A stretch of 64,000 nucleotides of DNA from Octadecabacter temperatus (GTDB lineage Bacteria > Pseudomonadota > Alphaproteobacteria > Rhodobacterales > Rhodobacteraceae): contig NZ_CP012160.1 in assembly GCF_001187845.1 (NCBI RefSeq), forward strand, positions 1-64,000, read 5' to 3'. A program made the position numbers and the translations under genes. Each line of letters opens with the position of its first letter. Within the stretch, counting starts at the first letter, position 1. Positions 38,255-46,108 of this stretch are shown here, one piece after another. Under the pieces are notes generated by a model. That model ran no database searches and was not told the origin of the DNA. It was given only the letters and a program-made list of their open reading frames with translations.

Positions 38255-39481
38255 ATGAACGAACATAGGATTCGCCCAATTCATTCCGATGAGGACTACG
38301 AAGCTGCACTTGCGCGCGTGGAAGCGCTGATGGACCTTGATCGCACTCAATCTCAAGATGATGAGTTGGACATATTAGCGACGCTGATCGAGGTTTTTGA
38401 GGATCGTCAATTCCCCATGGACCAGCCTGATCCCATAGAGGCGATCAAGTTTCGTATGGAACAAATGGACATAAAACAAAGTGATTTGGCACCAATCTTT
38501 GGGAGCCGATCAAAGGCCTCTGAAGTGCTTAGCGGCAAAAGAAGTTTGACGTTGAAAATGATCAGAGCTTTGAACGAGCATCTGGGCATCCCTGCCGATG
38601 TTTTGATACGGGATGGCAATGGGTTACCGAACACTCTGGACGAAATTGATATCGAGCAGTTTCCAGTGGCGCAGATGGCAAAGCTGGGGTGGATTGAAAA
38701 GTCAGCTGATATCAAAGATCGTGCCGAAGAAATTGTGCAGAGGCTTGTAGCCTGTGTGGGCGGCCAGCAAGCCTTGCCCCAGGCTCTCTTCCGCCAAGGT
38801 GGCGGCGCACGGGCAAACGCCAAGACGGATGTCCACGCGTTGCAGGCGTGGTGCCTGCACATCCTTTGCAAGGCTCGCAATGCGGGTCTGGAAGGGGTAT
38901 TTCAGCCTGGAACAATTACACTTAATTTTCTCCGAGAGATTGCATGTCTAAGTGAATTTGACGAAGGACCAAAGCTTGCCAAAGAAAAGCTCGCCAAGCA
39001 TGGGATTGCGTTAGTCGTAGCATCTCATTTGCCAAAGACATATTTGGACGGAGCTGCACTGTGGACTGTTGATAGTGTTCCAGTTGTCGGTATGACAATC
39101 AGATATGACCGCCTGGATAACTTCTGGTTTTGTTTGCTGCATGAACTTGCACACTTGGGGAGACACTTCACGAACGGAGACAGCGAAGTCTTCATAGACG
39201 ATCTGCAACTTCGTGAACGAAATCACGAGCGCGACGACGAACGAGAACGTGAGGCCGATGAATGGGCGCAGGAGGCTCTAGTACCTTCTGACCTTTGGTT
39301 GGATCATCCCGTGCGTTCTCGTCCCAGTGTCCAGAACGTCCTTTCCCTGTCGCGTCAAGCCAAGGTTCACCCGGCGATCATTGCAGGCCGCATTCGCCAT
39401 GAGATGAAGAATTATAGGCTTTTGTCGCAATTTGTGGGCGCAAAGCAGGTTCGACCGCTGCTGATGGAGGATGCTGCTTAA
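38255..39481 (+). CDS. HigA-like antitoxin fused to an ImmA/IrrE-type metallopeptidase
   Basis: The 408-residue protein has an N-terminal HigA-type region with a helix-turn-helix (QSDLAPIFGSRSKASEVLSG, about 75-95). A C-terminal ImmA/IrrE domain follows with zinc motif HELAH at 296-300 and a later acidic ligand in EREADEWAQEALVP. HigA is normally only about 100-140 residues. ImmA proteins cleave repressors. The fusion suggests that antitoxin control is linked to a protease. Start at ATG 38255 (GTG at 38249 possible); GGAGGAA lies upstream. Confidence 0.8.
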   Translation: MNEHRIRPIHSDEDYEAALARVEALMDLDRTQSQDDELDILATLIEVFEDRQFPMDQPDPIEAIKFRMEQMDIKQSDLAPIFGSRSKASEVLSGKRSLTLKMIRALNEHLGIPADVLIRDGNGLPNTLDEIDIEQFPVAQMAKLGWIEKSADIKDRAEEIVQRLVACVGGQQALPQALFRQGGGARANAKTDVHALQAWCLHILCKARNAGLEGVFQPGTITLNFLREIACLSEFDEGPKLAKEKLAKHGIALVVASHLPKTYLDGAALWTVDSVPVVGMTIRYDRLDNFWFCLLHELAHLGRHFTNGDSEVFIDDLQLRERNHERDDEREREADEWAQEALVPSDLWLDHPVRSRPSVQNVLSLSRQAKVHPAIIAGRIRHEMKNYRLLSQFVGAKQVRPLLMEDAA

Positions 39482-39487
39482 GAAATT

Positions 39488-39520
39488 AAGCGGGGTGCCC
39501 TGCAAGGCTACCCCGCTTTT
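39488..39520 (+). terminator. Terminator after the HigA-ImmA gene
   Basis: AAGCGGGGT at 39488-39496 pairs with ACCCCGCTT at 39510-39518, followed by TT. Confidence 0.75.
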
Positions 39521-39658
39521 CACAATATGAAGATTGGATACAGGCGCATCTACTCTTCGTGGCTCCGGAGACCGAAGCACTCTTGTGGTGGTAAACAAGG
39601 GATAGACGGTTCGGGACTCTAGGGCAAATCTTTTAACTTGCGCCAAGGAGTACGCCAA

Positions 39659-39844
39659 ATGGCTACTATCAAGACCCTGACACCTGAACAGGTGGCTATC
39701 ATTAAGGCCCGAATTGCGAAGGGCGACTATCAACATCGCATTGCAGCAGACTTTGACCTAAACCAAGGCCGTGTCAGCGAAATCGCTACTGGGAAGCGCT
39801 TTTCAGAAATTCCTCCCGCACTGATGGAGGTTTCACATGTCTGA
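39659..39844 (+). CDS. Small resolvase-type HTH protein
   Basis: This 61-residue protein has a single helix-turn-helix: IIKARIAKGDYQHRIAADF followed by NQGRVSEIATGKRF. That arrangement is typical of small DNA-binding proteins on plasmids. AAGGAG lies 8 bases before the ATG. Its stop overlaps the next start. The target is unknown. Confidence 0.6.
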   Translation: MATIKTLTPEQVAIIKARIAKGDYQHRIAADFDLNQGRVSEIATGKRFSEIPPALMEVSHV

Positions 39845-40025
39845 CAAGCTATTCAAGCCCGGTCAAAAGGCACCACGCTCAGGACAGTACGAGATCACTG
39901 GCCCGCGTGGTGGCAGGACCGGTGTAGAGCGCACGGTGACTCGGAATGAACCTCTTCCGCCTCCTGAGGAGAAGGGCCAAAAGTACCGCCTTGCTGATCC
40001 GACAAAGCATCGCAGCAAGCGTTAA
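39837..40025 (+). CDS. YjzC-like protein
   Basis: The 62-residue protein starts MSDKLFKPGQKAPRSGQYE, the YjzC family signature, then GPRGG and a basic tail. The family has no known function. A GGAGG site precedes it and a strong hairpin follows. It overlaps the HTH gene by 8 bp, so the pair is translationally coupled. Confidence 0.65.
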   Translation: MSDKLFKPGQKAPRSGQYEITGPRGGRTGVERTVTRNEPLPPPEEKGQKYRLADPTKHRSKR

Positions 40026-40034
40026 TGTGGAAAT

Positions 40035-40062
40035 GCGCGGCCCGGCCAAATTTGGGCCGCGC
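40035..40062. terminator. Hairpin after the YjzC-like gene
   Basis: GCGCGGCCC at 40035-40043 pairs with GGGCCGCGC at 40054-40062. It lacks a T-tract, so it may be a repeat or Rho-assisted end. Confidence 0.5.
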
Positions 40063-40330
40063 AATGCAGGTGATTTAAGCCACGCTAAGTGGTTAGATGT
40101 TGGAGACCCGGCGAGCCTTAGTGCCTTGTCAGGCGTGATCCCGGTTGCACCCTTGGTAAATCTCTCAATTCGCGTCCGAGCCACGTCCAGACGCCGCGAA
40201 AACGTCCTAGCTCCAACAGCGGCGCAATGCGCCAGATGTAGCGAGCTGACCTTCGCTGCGCGTCCGATCAAGGCGCGCTCCGCGGACAAACCGGACTTAT
40301 GCAGGCGCGGCTGTTGCTGACGCAGCATTA
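40063..40330 (-). pseudogene. Remnant of a HigA-like antitoxin gene
   Basis: On the minus strand one frame reads ARTRIERFTKGATGITPDKA and then LRLA, followed by a segment with NHLAWL. These align in order with the HigA/VapI pattern (HTH, NG..GI-P-ALRL, WL). The usual start, C-terminus and partner toxin are absent. I read it as a decayed antitoxin gene. Confidence 0.4.
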
Positions 40331-40500
40331 GTTCGCACGCGCGGCGCGTTCATCGCTGTGTCGCAGCTGATGTCGCCATACCGGTCGATCAGGGGCCCCG
40401 ATTGTGCCTGAGCCAAGACCGAACTTTCGCCGTACGCTTCGCCAATATGAAAGATGGTGGGACAGAGATACCGTTCGCGAAACTCAAGCTAACGGCTGCT
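40331..40500 (-). other. Unassigned open stretch downstream of merR
   Basis: A minus-strand frame (with YLCPTIFHIGEAYGES and LIDRYGDISCDTAMN) is open from the merR side but has no start codon and no family I recognise. It may be a gene fragment left by rearrangement. Confidence 0.25.
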
Positions 40501-40914
40501 TTACTCGTGTAGGTTGCCGCCAAAGCCATCCTTCATCAATGCGTCCAACATAGGACAAGCCGCAGAGCCATCGTCGCAGTTCTTGGAAAGGCTCAAGAGC
40601 GCGTCTTGGAGGCGCACTAAGTTCTCAATCTTGGCGGTGATCTCACCCAGATGGTTCTCAGCCATTGCTTTCACCTCGCCACAGGATCGGTCACTCAGCT
40701 CGGTCAGGGATAGAAAGGTCTGAATAATCGAGATCGGGAAGCCCAAATCGCGACACCGGCGCACGAACCTGAGTTTGGCAATTTCATCGGACGAGTATAG
40801 CCGACGCCCGCCTGCCGAGCGCCCCGGTTTCGGAACCACACCCTCACGTTCATAATACCGGATCGTTTCGATGTTCACGCCGCTTTGTTCTGACGCTTTG
40901 CCGATGGTGAACAT
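40501..40914 (-). CDS. merR: MerR-type mercury-responsive regulator
   Basis: The 137-residue regulator has the MerR HTH (MFTIGKASEQSGVNIETIRYYE) split here as MFTIGKASEQSGV then RYYEREG. It carries three cysteines, in DRSCGEV, KNCDDG and AACPML. The first corresponds to the extra cysteine of Hg(II) MerR, which CueR lacks. The second pair is spaced C-x6-C, shorter than Tn501 MerR. It is divergent from merT with a MerR-type operator between them. Mercury specificity is inferred from context. Confidence 0.8.
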   Translation of the reverse strand: MFTIGKASEQSGVNIETIRYYEREGVVPKPGRSAGGRRLYSSDEIAKLRFVRRCRDLGFPISIIQTFLSLTELSDRSCGEVKAMAENHLGEITAKIENLVRLQDALLSLSKNCDDGSAACPMLDALMKDGFGGNLHE

Positions 40915-40919
40915 TTTGC

Positions 40920-40950
40920 TTGCTCCTGTAGTGGCTACAGGAAGTAGAAG
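40920..40950 (+). promoter_or_regulatory. MerR-type promoter/operator for merT
   Basis: TTGCTC (40920-40925) and TAGAAG (40945-40950) are 19 bp apart. The spacer holds the dyad CTGTAG-TGG-CTACAG and ends GGAAG, matching the layout of the Tn501 merT promoter. A 19-bp spacer is the hallmark of MerR activation. Confidence 0.7.
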
Positions 40951-40956
40951 TGCAAA

Positions 40957-41343
40957 ATGGACATGAATGCAAATCAACAACCCGTGGTAGACACCGGCAT
41001 CGCTGCCCGCCTAGTGATGCCCTTCGCAGCGCTTTTGGCGCTATTGTCGGCGTCATGTTGTGTTTTGCCTATCGGCCTATCGATATTAGGCCTTGGTGGC
41101 GCATGGCTCACCATGCTTGGCCCATTCATCGCTTACCGAGGGTTCATTCTTGTCGGTGTTGCGATTGCACTGGTTTGGGCTTGGTATCGGGTGCTGCGGC
41201 GCAAGCCATGCTCAACGCGCAGGCGGTCCGCAATTATCTGGACGTCACTTGCATCCATCGCCTTTTTGATCGCACTGTTTTCGCCGCTCTGGGAGGCGTC
41301 AGCGCAGCGTTTTATGTGGGATTTGTGGAGATCGACACGATGA
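40957..41343 (+). CDS. merT: Mercuric transport protein MerT
   Basis: MerT carries Hg(II) across the inner membrane. The 128-residue protein has three membrane segments and the vicinal cysteine pair SASCCVLP in the first. The second, cytoplasmic pair of classical MerT is reduced to one cysteine (RKPCSTRR). It overlaps merF by 4 bp. No merP is present. Confidence 0.85.
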   Translation: MDMNANQQPVVDTGIAARLVMPFAALLALLSASCCVLPIGLSILGLGGAWLTMLGPFIAYRGFILVGVAIALVWAWYRVLRRKPCSTRRRSAIIWTSLASIAFLIALFSPLWEASAQRFMWDLWRSTR

Positions 41344-41549
41344 AAAACAAACTACTGGCGCTCGGGGTGGGCGGCACGATTGTGGCGATCCTCTGTTGCT
41401 TCACGCCGATCTTGCCGGTCGTGCTTACAGCGCTTGGCCTGACAGGCCTGCTTGGTGTCGTCTACAGCGATGCTGTCTTGCTGCCGATATTGGCAGGATT
41501 TCTCATACTCACGGGGTACGCGATATGGCGACAGAAGACGCAAAAGTAG
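41340..41549 (+). CDS. merF: Mercury transport protein MerF
   Basis: This 69-residue protein has two membrane segments. The vicinal cysteine pair AILCCFTPILPVVL is in the first, as in MerF. The second cysteine pair near the C-terminus is absent. The ATG at 41340 overlaps the merT stop. A longer frame starting inside merT is not conserved. Confidence 0.8.
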   Translation: MKNKLLALGVGGTIVAILCCFTPILPVVLTALGLTGLLGVVYSDAVLLPILAGFLILTGYAIWRQKTQK

Positions 41550-41752
41550 TGCTGCAATCGACTCTCACCTGTCCATCTTGCGGGCACGTTGAAACCGAGA
41601 CTATGCCGACCGATGCCTGCCAGTGGTTTTATGAATGCAAGTCATGTCAGACCGTCTTGAAACCGCTAGAGGGGGATTGCTGCGTCTACTGTTCTTACGC
41701 AACAGTTCCATGCCCACCGATCCAAGAAGGCAAGTCCTGCTGCGGTGTTTAG
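41525..41752 (+). CDS. GDCCVxC-domain protein
   Basis: This 75-residue cysteine-rich protein contains GDCCVYCSY and two CxxC-type pairs (CPSCGH, CKSCQ). The family is often encoded with mer genes; some members carry selenocysteine at the first Cys of the motif. It may bind or pass on Hg(II). It overlaps merF by 25 bp. No mercuric reductase follows. Confidence 0.75.
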   Translation: MATEDAKVVLQSTLTCPSCGHVETETMPTDACQWFYECKSCQTVLKPLEGDCCVYCSYATVPCPPIQEGKSCCGV

Positions 41753-41764
41753 GTATGCACGGGC

Positions 41765-42181
41765 TTAATCTGCTTGGGTGCCTGTTATCTCGCCGAATAC
41801 GATTTCTCGGCCATCTGGTGCCATAGCTACAATCTCTCGGCAACCGTATGGCTTGTCGGTGATCGGGCTTTTGAGCTTTGCGCCTCGGCGCTCGAATTCG
41901 TCATGCAGCGCTTCTATGTTTTCTACCCAGAAATAGGCCGCCCACCCATGTTTTCGGAATCCCAATGTTCGATGACAAGCAAGCATGATTGTCTGACCAT
42001 CTCGGTCCAAAGTCACAAATTTTGGACCAGTCCCAATCTCCGTACCAAGTTCAAATCCGAGCCGCTCTACAAAAAAGTCCCGCATCGGTCTTACTGTGCG
42101 GCTGTTCACCTGTAGCACTGCGGCGGTTCGTTGGAAGCAAGAGGAAGGGATTTCTTCAGTGCTCCCTCTCACAAAGTTCAT
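41765..42181 (-). CDS. VOC-family (glyoxalase/bleomycin-resistance-like) protein
   Basis: The predicted 138-residue protein has the VOC beta-alpha-beta pattern: AVLQVNSRTVRPMRDFFVER, then GFELG, a central ACHRTLGFRKHGW segment, FWVEN, and the end MAPDGREIVFGE. The substrate is unknown. Its 5' end overlaps the ZntR-like gene, from which it may be translated by coupling; the start (ATG 42181 or a later GTG) is uncertain. Confidence 0.68.
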   Translation of the reverse strand: MNFVRGSTEEIPSSCFQRTAAVLQVNSRTVRPMRDFFVERLGFELGTEIGTGPKFVTLDRDGQTIMLACHRTLGFRKHGWAAYFWVENIEALHDEFERRGAKLKSPITDKPYGCREIVAMAPDGREIVFGEITGTQAD

Positions 42182-42572
42182 GATCAGCCAGAGACGCCAA
42201 GACATAGCAGTCTTCAGAAACGCCGTGCCCATCACATCCCTTCGAAATTCGCGTGAGTTCCTTTTCCAAAAGCTTGAGCCGTTTGATTTTCGCGCGAACA
42301 TCTGCAAGCTGCGAAACAGCGATGTCCGTTGCGGCCTCGCACGATCTGTCTGGATGATCCTGTAACTCGATGAGCGATGATATCGCCTCAATCGAAAATC
42401 CCAGATCACGAGCGTGACGAATGAAACTCAGTCGTTCCAATCCTTCCTTATCGTAGCGTCTTTGGTTGCCACTCGTGCGCTCGGCTTCTGCCAAAAGTCC
42501 CATTTCTTCATAGTAACGAATGGTGGGAACCTTGACCTTTGTGCGCTTGGATAGCTCGCCAATAGAAAACAT
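42156..42572 (-). CDS. MerR-family regulator, ZntR/CadR-like
   Basis: The 138-residue regulator starts MFSIGELSKRT and has RYYEEMG. Its metal site pattern is a Cys in DRSCEA and a pair in GCDGHGVSEDC (C-x8-C), as in Zn/Cd/Pb sensors. It is divergent from a CDF carrier with a 19-bp-spaced promoter between. I infer zinc, cadmium or lead sensing. Confidence 0.8.
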   Translation of the reverse strand: MFSIGELSKRTKVKVPTIRYYEEMGLLAEAERTSGNQRRYDKEGLERLSFIRHARDLGFSIEAISSLIELQDHPDRSCEAATDIAVSQLADVRAKIKRLKLLEKELTRISKGCDGHGVSEDCYVLASLADHELCEREH

Positions 42573-42583
42573 AAAGAAACCTC

Positions 42584-42614
42584 TTGAACCTCTAGTCACT
42601 AGAGACATTATACT
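42584..42614 (+). promoter_or_regulatory. MerR-type promoter/operator for the CDF gene
   Basis: TTGAAC (42584-42589) and TATACT (42609-42614) are 19 bp apart. The spacer contains a perfect 7-bp dyad CTCTAGT-C-ACTAGAG. This is the expected target of the divergent ZntR-like protein. Confidence 0.78.
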
Positions 42615-42645
42615 ATCATGAACGTAAGATGAAAGAGGTTACCCC

Positions 42646-43281
42646 ATGGCAGGCTGCTGCGGACATGACGCCAAGTTTGATGGTGTCTCAGATGACTACA
42701 AACGACGGCTCTGGATCGTCATTGCACTTAATGCGATAATGTTCGCGGTTGAGATGACTGCGGGCCATTTGGCGAAGTCACAGGCATTGCAAGCCGATGC
42801 TCTCGACTTTGCAGGGGATGCAATGACCTATGGCATCTCACTGGCCGTCATAGGAGCGTCGCTCCGCGCCCGTACTAATGCCGCGCTGTTCAAAGGTTTT
42901 AGTCTTTTGCTGATGGGGATGTGGGTTTTCGGATCGACGGTGCACCGCGTCTTTTATGTTGGGGTTCCCGCAGCCGAGATCATGGGGGCTGTTGGTTTTC
43001 TGGCATTGCTAACCAACCTTGCCAGTGTGTTCTTACTGGTGCGCTACAAGGACGGTGACGCGAACGTGCGCTCAGTCTGGCTATGCTCCCGCAATGACGC
43101 CATCGGCAACGTCGCCGTTATGTTCGCCGCCTTGGGCGTCTGGGGCACTGCAACGGGCTGGCCTGATCTGATCGTGGCAACAATCATGGCGGGACTGTTT
43201 CTGTCGTCAGCATTCCAGATCGTGCGCCAAGCCCTCGCGGAACGGCGGGAAGTGATCGACCACGGCCACGTAGAGGTATGA
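42646..43281 (+). CDS. Cation diffusion facilitator-type transporter, short form
   Basis: The 211-residue carrier has a metal-binding N-terminus (MAGCCGHD) and five to six membrane segments with acidic ligands in DALDFAGD and NDAIGN. It lacks the usual cytoplasmic C-terminal domain. It probably exports Zn or a related metal. The stop overlaps the next start by 4 bp. Confidence 0.8.
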   Translation: MAGCCGHDAKFDGVSDDYKRRLWIVIALNAIMFAVEMTAGHLAKSQALQADALDFAGDAMTYGISLAVIGASLRARTNAALFKGFSLLLMGMWVFGSTVHRVFYVGVPAAEIMGAVGFLALLTNLASVFLLVRYKDGDANVRSVWLCSRNDAIGNVAVMFAALGVWGTATGWPDLIVATIMAGLFLSSAFQIVRQALAERREVIDHGHVEV

Positions 43282-43829
43282 TGCATAGCATGCTTGTTGC
43301 TCTAGGTCTGGGCATTGCGGCTATGACCTTGGCCGCGATCCTTTGGTCAATCGCCTTTCCTGCGCGGCGGATATGGCCGCCCAAACGCTATACGGCACTT
43401 ACACCTTTCCTTGTCTGGGTGCCGACATTCACGCTGTTCGGTGTTCTCATCTTGCTTGGTGTCTTGGGTTGGGCTGATCTGGCCATTCTAAGTTGGGTGC
43501 GGTTTGGCGTTGGCCTGCCTCTCATCCTCTTTGGCAACATTGTGGTATGGATGGAAGTCTCGCACTTTGGGGTGCCGCAGACTGGTGGAGCCAAAGGCAC
43601 CCTGCGCACTGTGGGCATGTATCGTTACTCTCGGAACCCGCAGTACATGGCTGATATTGGCATCGTAAGTGGCTGGATGATCTTGTCAGCAGCGCCTTGG
43701 GCAATGGTCGTCGGGTTAGCGGGAATAGCAGTGCTTATCGCCGCACCATTTTCTGAGGAACCTTGGCTCAAGGATAAATACGGAAGCGCGTTTGAACAGT
43801 ACGCGACACGTGTGGGGAGGTTCTTCTGA
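43278..43829 (+). CDS. Isoprenylcysteine methyltransferase-like membrane protein
   Basis: The 183-residue protein has four to five membrane segments and the SAM-binding C-terminal motif of the ICMT/PEMT family (YRYSRNPQYMADIG then EEPWLKDKYG). Bacterial members of metal islands have no confirmed substrate. It is coupled to the CDF gene. Confidence 0.75.
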   Translation: MMHSMLVALGLGIAAMTLAAILWSIAFPARRIWPPKRYTALTPFLVWVPTFTLFGVLILLGVLGWADLAILSWVRFGVGLPLILFGNIVVWMEVSHFGVPQTGGAKGTLRTVGMYRYSRNPQYMADIGIVSGWMILSAAPWAMVVGLAGIAVLIAAPFSEEPWLKDKYGSAFEQYATRVGRFF

Positions 43830-43890
43830 GGTACGCAACGAGCCAAAGTCGGATTGCGACTGACACCAAAAAAGTAGCAACGCTAAAAAG

Positions 43891-44307
43891 CTAGGTAGGC
43901 ATCCCATCAGCTTTCGGGAGACTGGGGTCCATTTGGTCCCAAGGCTGTGCGCTCTTCACGTAAATGTCACGGCTTGGCTGGTACCAACTTGGATCATCCA
44001 AACTGCCCGCGAACAGGATCATTGCTCCTTCGCTTGCCTTGTTGATCAGAAACAGCGGTGATCCACATTCAGAGCAGAAACCGCGAAGCATTGCATGGCC
44101 GCGATCAGCTTGGCGCCCGAACCACTTTGGTTCACCTTTCTCAAGCCTGAAATCAGTCTGTTTCACTAGCACAGCTGGAAAATAGGCACTTCCAGTGGCC
44201 TGCTGGCAATCGCGGCAATGGCAGTTACCCATGTAGCGGGCAACACCTTCGGATTTGTATCGGACTGCTCCACACGCGCACCCACCGGAAAACTGCTCAG
44301 GCAACAT
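43891..44307 (-). CDS. GFA-family protein
   Basis: The 138-residue protein has the zinc cysteines of GFA (glutathione-dependent formaldehyde-activating-like) proteins: GGCACGAVRY, NCHCRDCQ and FCSECGSPLF. The ATG at 44307 follows GGAGAGGAAAG. The actual reaction of most GFA-family proteins is unproven. Confidence 0.82.
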   Translation of the reverse strand: MLPEQFSGGCACGAVRYKSEGVARYMGNCHCRDCQQATGSAYFPAVLVKQTDFRLEKGEPKWFGRQADRGHAMLRGFCSECGSPLFLINKASEGAMILFAGSLDDPSWYQPSRDIYVKSAQPWDQMDPSLPKADGMPT

Positions 44308-44433
44308 GATCTTTCCTCTCCAGTTCATTTTAGGAAGGAGAACCAACTTCGCAACAACTTATAGTCTGAACCTATCTGGTTGCTGCAAGTCCCAGAAAAT
44401 CCGATATCTCAAGAAGGGTATTTGTGTCTGGGT

Positions 44434-44976
44434 TCATGCCTGATCGTCCCGTCGACGCTTCGCAAGTTCGCGATAAAGAGCGGCTGGCGTCACCCCAATC
44501 CAATCGGCGACGTGCACCCACCCGCCTTCTTCTGGAGGTCCATTAAGTTCGAGATAGGCATCCAGCCGATCTGTTACCTTTCGCAACCGCATGATCTCAA
44601 TGCGCGTCCGCAGTGCCTGAAGTTCTTTGGTCGTCCGCTCCAATGCCCTTACCGAAAGATGTTTCCCCGAAGAACCGTTCCCAAAGTTCTCCAGAATCTT
44701 CGCTTTGGGTATGCCCGAGACCTTTGTCGACCGATCCGTCACCGCATCGCAGTGGTAATGATCTGCAAACAAGGACGCTTCGGCCACAAGATCGCCCGCT
44801 TTTGCAGTGTGCAAGGTAAGAAGCCCGCCATCTTTCAGAGCTCGCCGAAGAAGAACTTTTCCCTCCCTTACAAGGAATGCCATTTCAACCTTATCGTTAC
44901 GCCGAAACAGATACTCGCCTGCGTCTAGTGTTCGAACAGATGCGCCTTCGAATGATGTGAGCCAATGATCTAACAT
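44434..44976 (-). CDS. Crp/Fnr-family transcriptional regulator
   Basis: The 180-residue protein has the cNMP-binding beta roll (LDAGEYLFRRNDKVE, HTAKAGDLVAEASLFADHYH) and a C-terminal HTH (VADWIGVTPAALYRELAKRR). No Fnr-type cysteine cluster is present at the N-terminus. It is divergent from the CpxP-like gene and may control it. Confidence 0.82.
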   Translation of the reverse strand: MLDHWLTSFEGASVRTLDAGEYLFRRNDKVEMAFLVREGKVLLRRALKDGGLLTLHTAKAGDLVAEASLFADHYHCDAVTDRSTKVSGIPKAKILENFGNGSSGKHLSVRALERTTKELQALRTRIEIMRLRKVTDRLDAYLELNGPPEEGGWVHVADWIGVTPAALYRELAKRRRDDQA

Positions 44977-45017
44977 GATCTATATCATGTTTCATGTTGC
45001 TCATCATATGCAATGTC

Positions 45018-45027
45018 TTTGCGCAAA
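45018..45027. promoter_or_regulatory. Palindrome between crp-like and cpxP-like genes
   Basis: TTTGCGCAAA is a perfect 10-bp palindrome in the 77-bp divergent gap. It could be the operator of the Crp/Fnr-type protein. Only the symmetry is seen. Confidence 0.3.
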
Positions 45028-45053
45028 TACCGGATCAAACAAGGATATCAAAC

Positions 45054-45650
45054 ATGACAACCAAACGCTTCGCATTTCTCATGCTGTTCTTGCCCACCTT
45101 TGCCTTTGCTCAAAACCACTCTGGAAACCACGGCTCAGTCCCATCGGACTATGCAGGGCAAGAAACGCGCCTTATCAAATCCCTTTCCGAGGACGACTTG
45201 GAAGAGATCGCACGTGGCGGCGGTTGGGGTCTTGCACGCGCCGCCGAGCTAAATGGCGTTCCCGGGCCAACGCATCTCCTTGAGCTTGCCGATGAAATCG
45301 GTCTGACCGAACAGCAGCGCGCCGACATCGAGGTAGTCCGGGCGCAGATGCTATCAGACGCCATAACTGCTGGGGAGCGGTTCGTCGCGGCGGAACAATC
45401 GCTGGACGCAGCGTTTCAACAAGGCGCACCAGATGCCGATATGCTTGAACGTCTAGTCGCAGAAGCAGGTCAAGCGCGCTCAGCTCTTCGCCTTGTCCAT
45501 TTGAATGCCCATCTGTTGACTTTATCATTGCTGACTGATGCCCAAGTCAGCCGGTACTCGGTCTTGCGCGGTTATTCAGATGATCCCTGTGCCACCGTTC
45601 CAGACGGGCATAATCCGGACATGTGGCGTAGCCATAATGGTTGCAACTAG
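45054..45650 (+). CDS. Spy/CpxP-like periplasmic protein
   Basis: The 198-residue protein has a signal peptide ending AFAQN and a helical domain with the motif LTEQQRADIEVVRAQM, an LTxxQ-type element, as in CpxP/Spy and metal-sensing periplasmic proteins. AAGGA precedes the ATG at 45054. Its C-terminus is His/Cys-containing (CATVPDGHNPDMW). A metal-stress chaperone or sensor role is inferred. Confidence 0.7.
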   Translation: MTTKRFAFLMLFLPTFAFAQNHSGNHGSVPSDYAGQETRLIKSLSEDDLEEIARGGGWGLARAAELNGVPGPTHLLELADEIGLTEQQRADIEVVRAQMLSDAITAGERFVAAEQSLDAAFQQGAPDADMLERLVAEAGQARSALRLVHLNAHLLTLSLLTDAQVSRYSVLRGYSDDPCATVPDGHNPDMWRSHNGCN

Positions 45651-45691
45651 CCAGGCTCGCGGCGACACATCCTCGTGACTTGTCAAAGCCA

Positions 45692-45710
45692 AATACCCCC
45701 AGTAGGTATT
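45692..45710. promoter_or_regulatory. Candidate CsoR-type operator upstream of the copper genes
   Basis: AATACC, seven bases CCCAGTA, then GGTATT forms a dyad resembling the operator at 48620. It follows a TTGTCA (45680) at promoter spacing. It may place the DUF411-CopCD operon under the element's CsoR. Confidence 0.4.
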
Positions 45711-45714
45711 GGTT

Positions 45715-46050
45715 ATGCTTCGTTTGGTTCTGTCGATCATTCTTGTTTTTGTATTCACTGGTGCATCCACCGCATCTGTGATGCATGGCTTGAACCATGG
45801 ATCGGATCACGCCGACCACCACGCCCAAACGTCAGAAAGCGACCCCTTGGCTGATGCTGAGAAGGCACTCGCGGACTGCTGCGACGCCTCAAGCGGCATG
45901 GGGTCAATGCCCTGTTTTGGCGATCTCGCGGCCGCTTCTGCTATTTTGCAGGTCATTCCCGCGAGCAGATCGGTTGTTAGTGTTCTGCACGCTAACTTCG
46001 ACTTTGCAAACCTGACGCTAGCTGTCCCAACCGGTCCTCCGAAAGTCTAA
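45715..46050 (+). CDS. Small secreted His/Cys-rich protein
   Basis: The 111-residue protein has an N-terminal hydrophobic segment (LRLVLSIILVFVFTGAS), then MHGLNHGSDHADHH, a Cys-Cys pair and a single Cys. It heads the copper cluster, so periplasmic copper binding is plausible. I do not recognise a named family. The ATG at 45715 is chosen over an in-frame TTG at 45709. Confidence 0.6.
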   Translation: MLRLVLSIILVFVFTGASTASVMHGLNHGSDHADHHAQTSESDPLADAEKALADCCDASSGMGSMPCFGDLAAASAILQVIPASRSVVSVLHANFDFANLTLAVPTGPPKV

Positions 46051-46108
46051 GCGGCAACGGGCGCTAGCCCGCAGTCCATTCAACTTTCAAATCAAAGGAC
46101 CGACAGAC

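Noticed and set aside
39525..39620. 31-codon frame after the HigA-ImmA terminator
   Set aside because: No ribosome binding site and no recognisable product; more likely the leader of the small HTH gene.
40950..41339. N-terminal extension of merF through merT
   Set aside because: The extra 130 codons are merT in the wrong frame; the ATG at 41340 gives a normal MerF.
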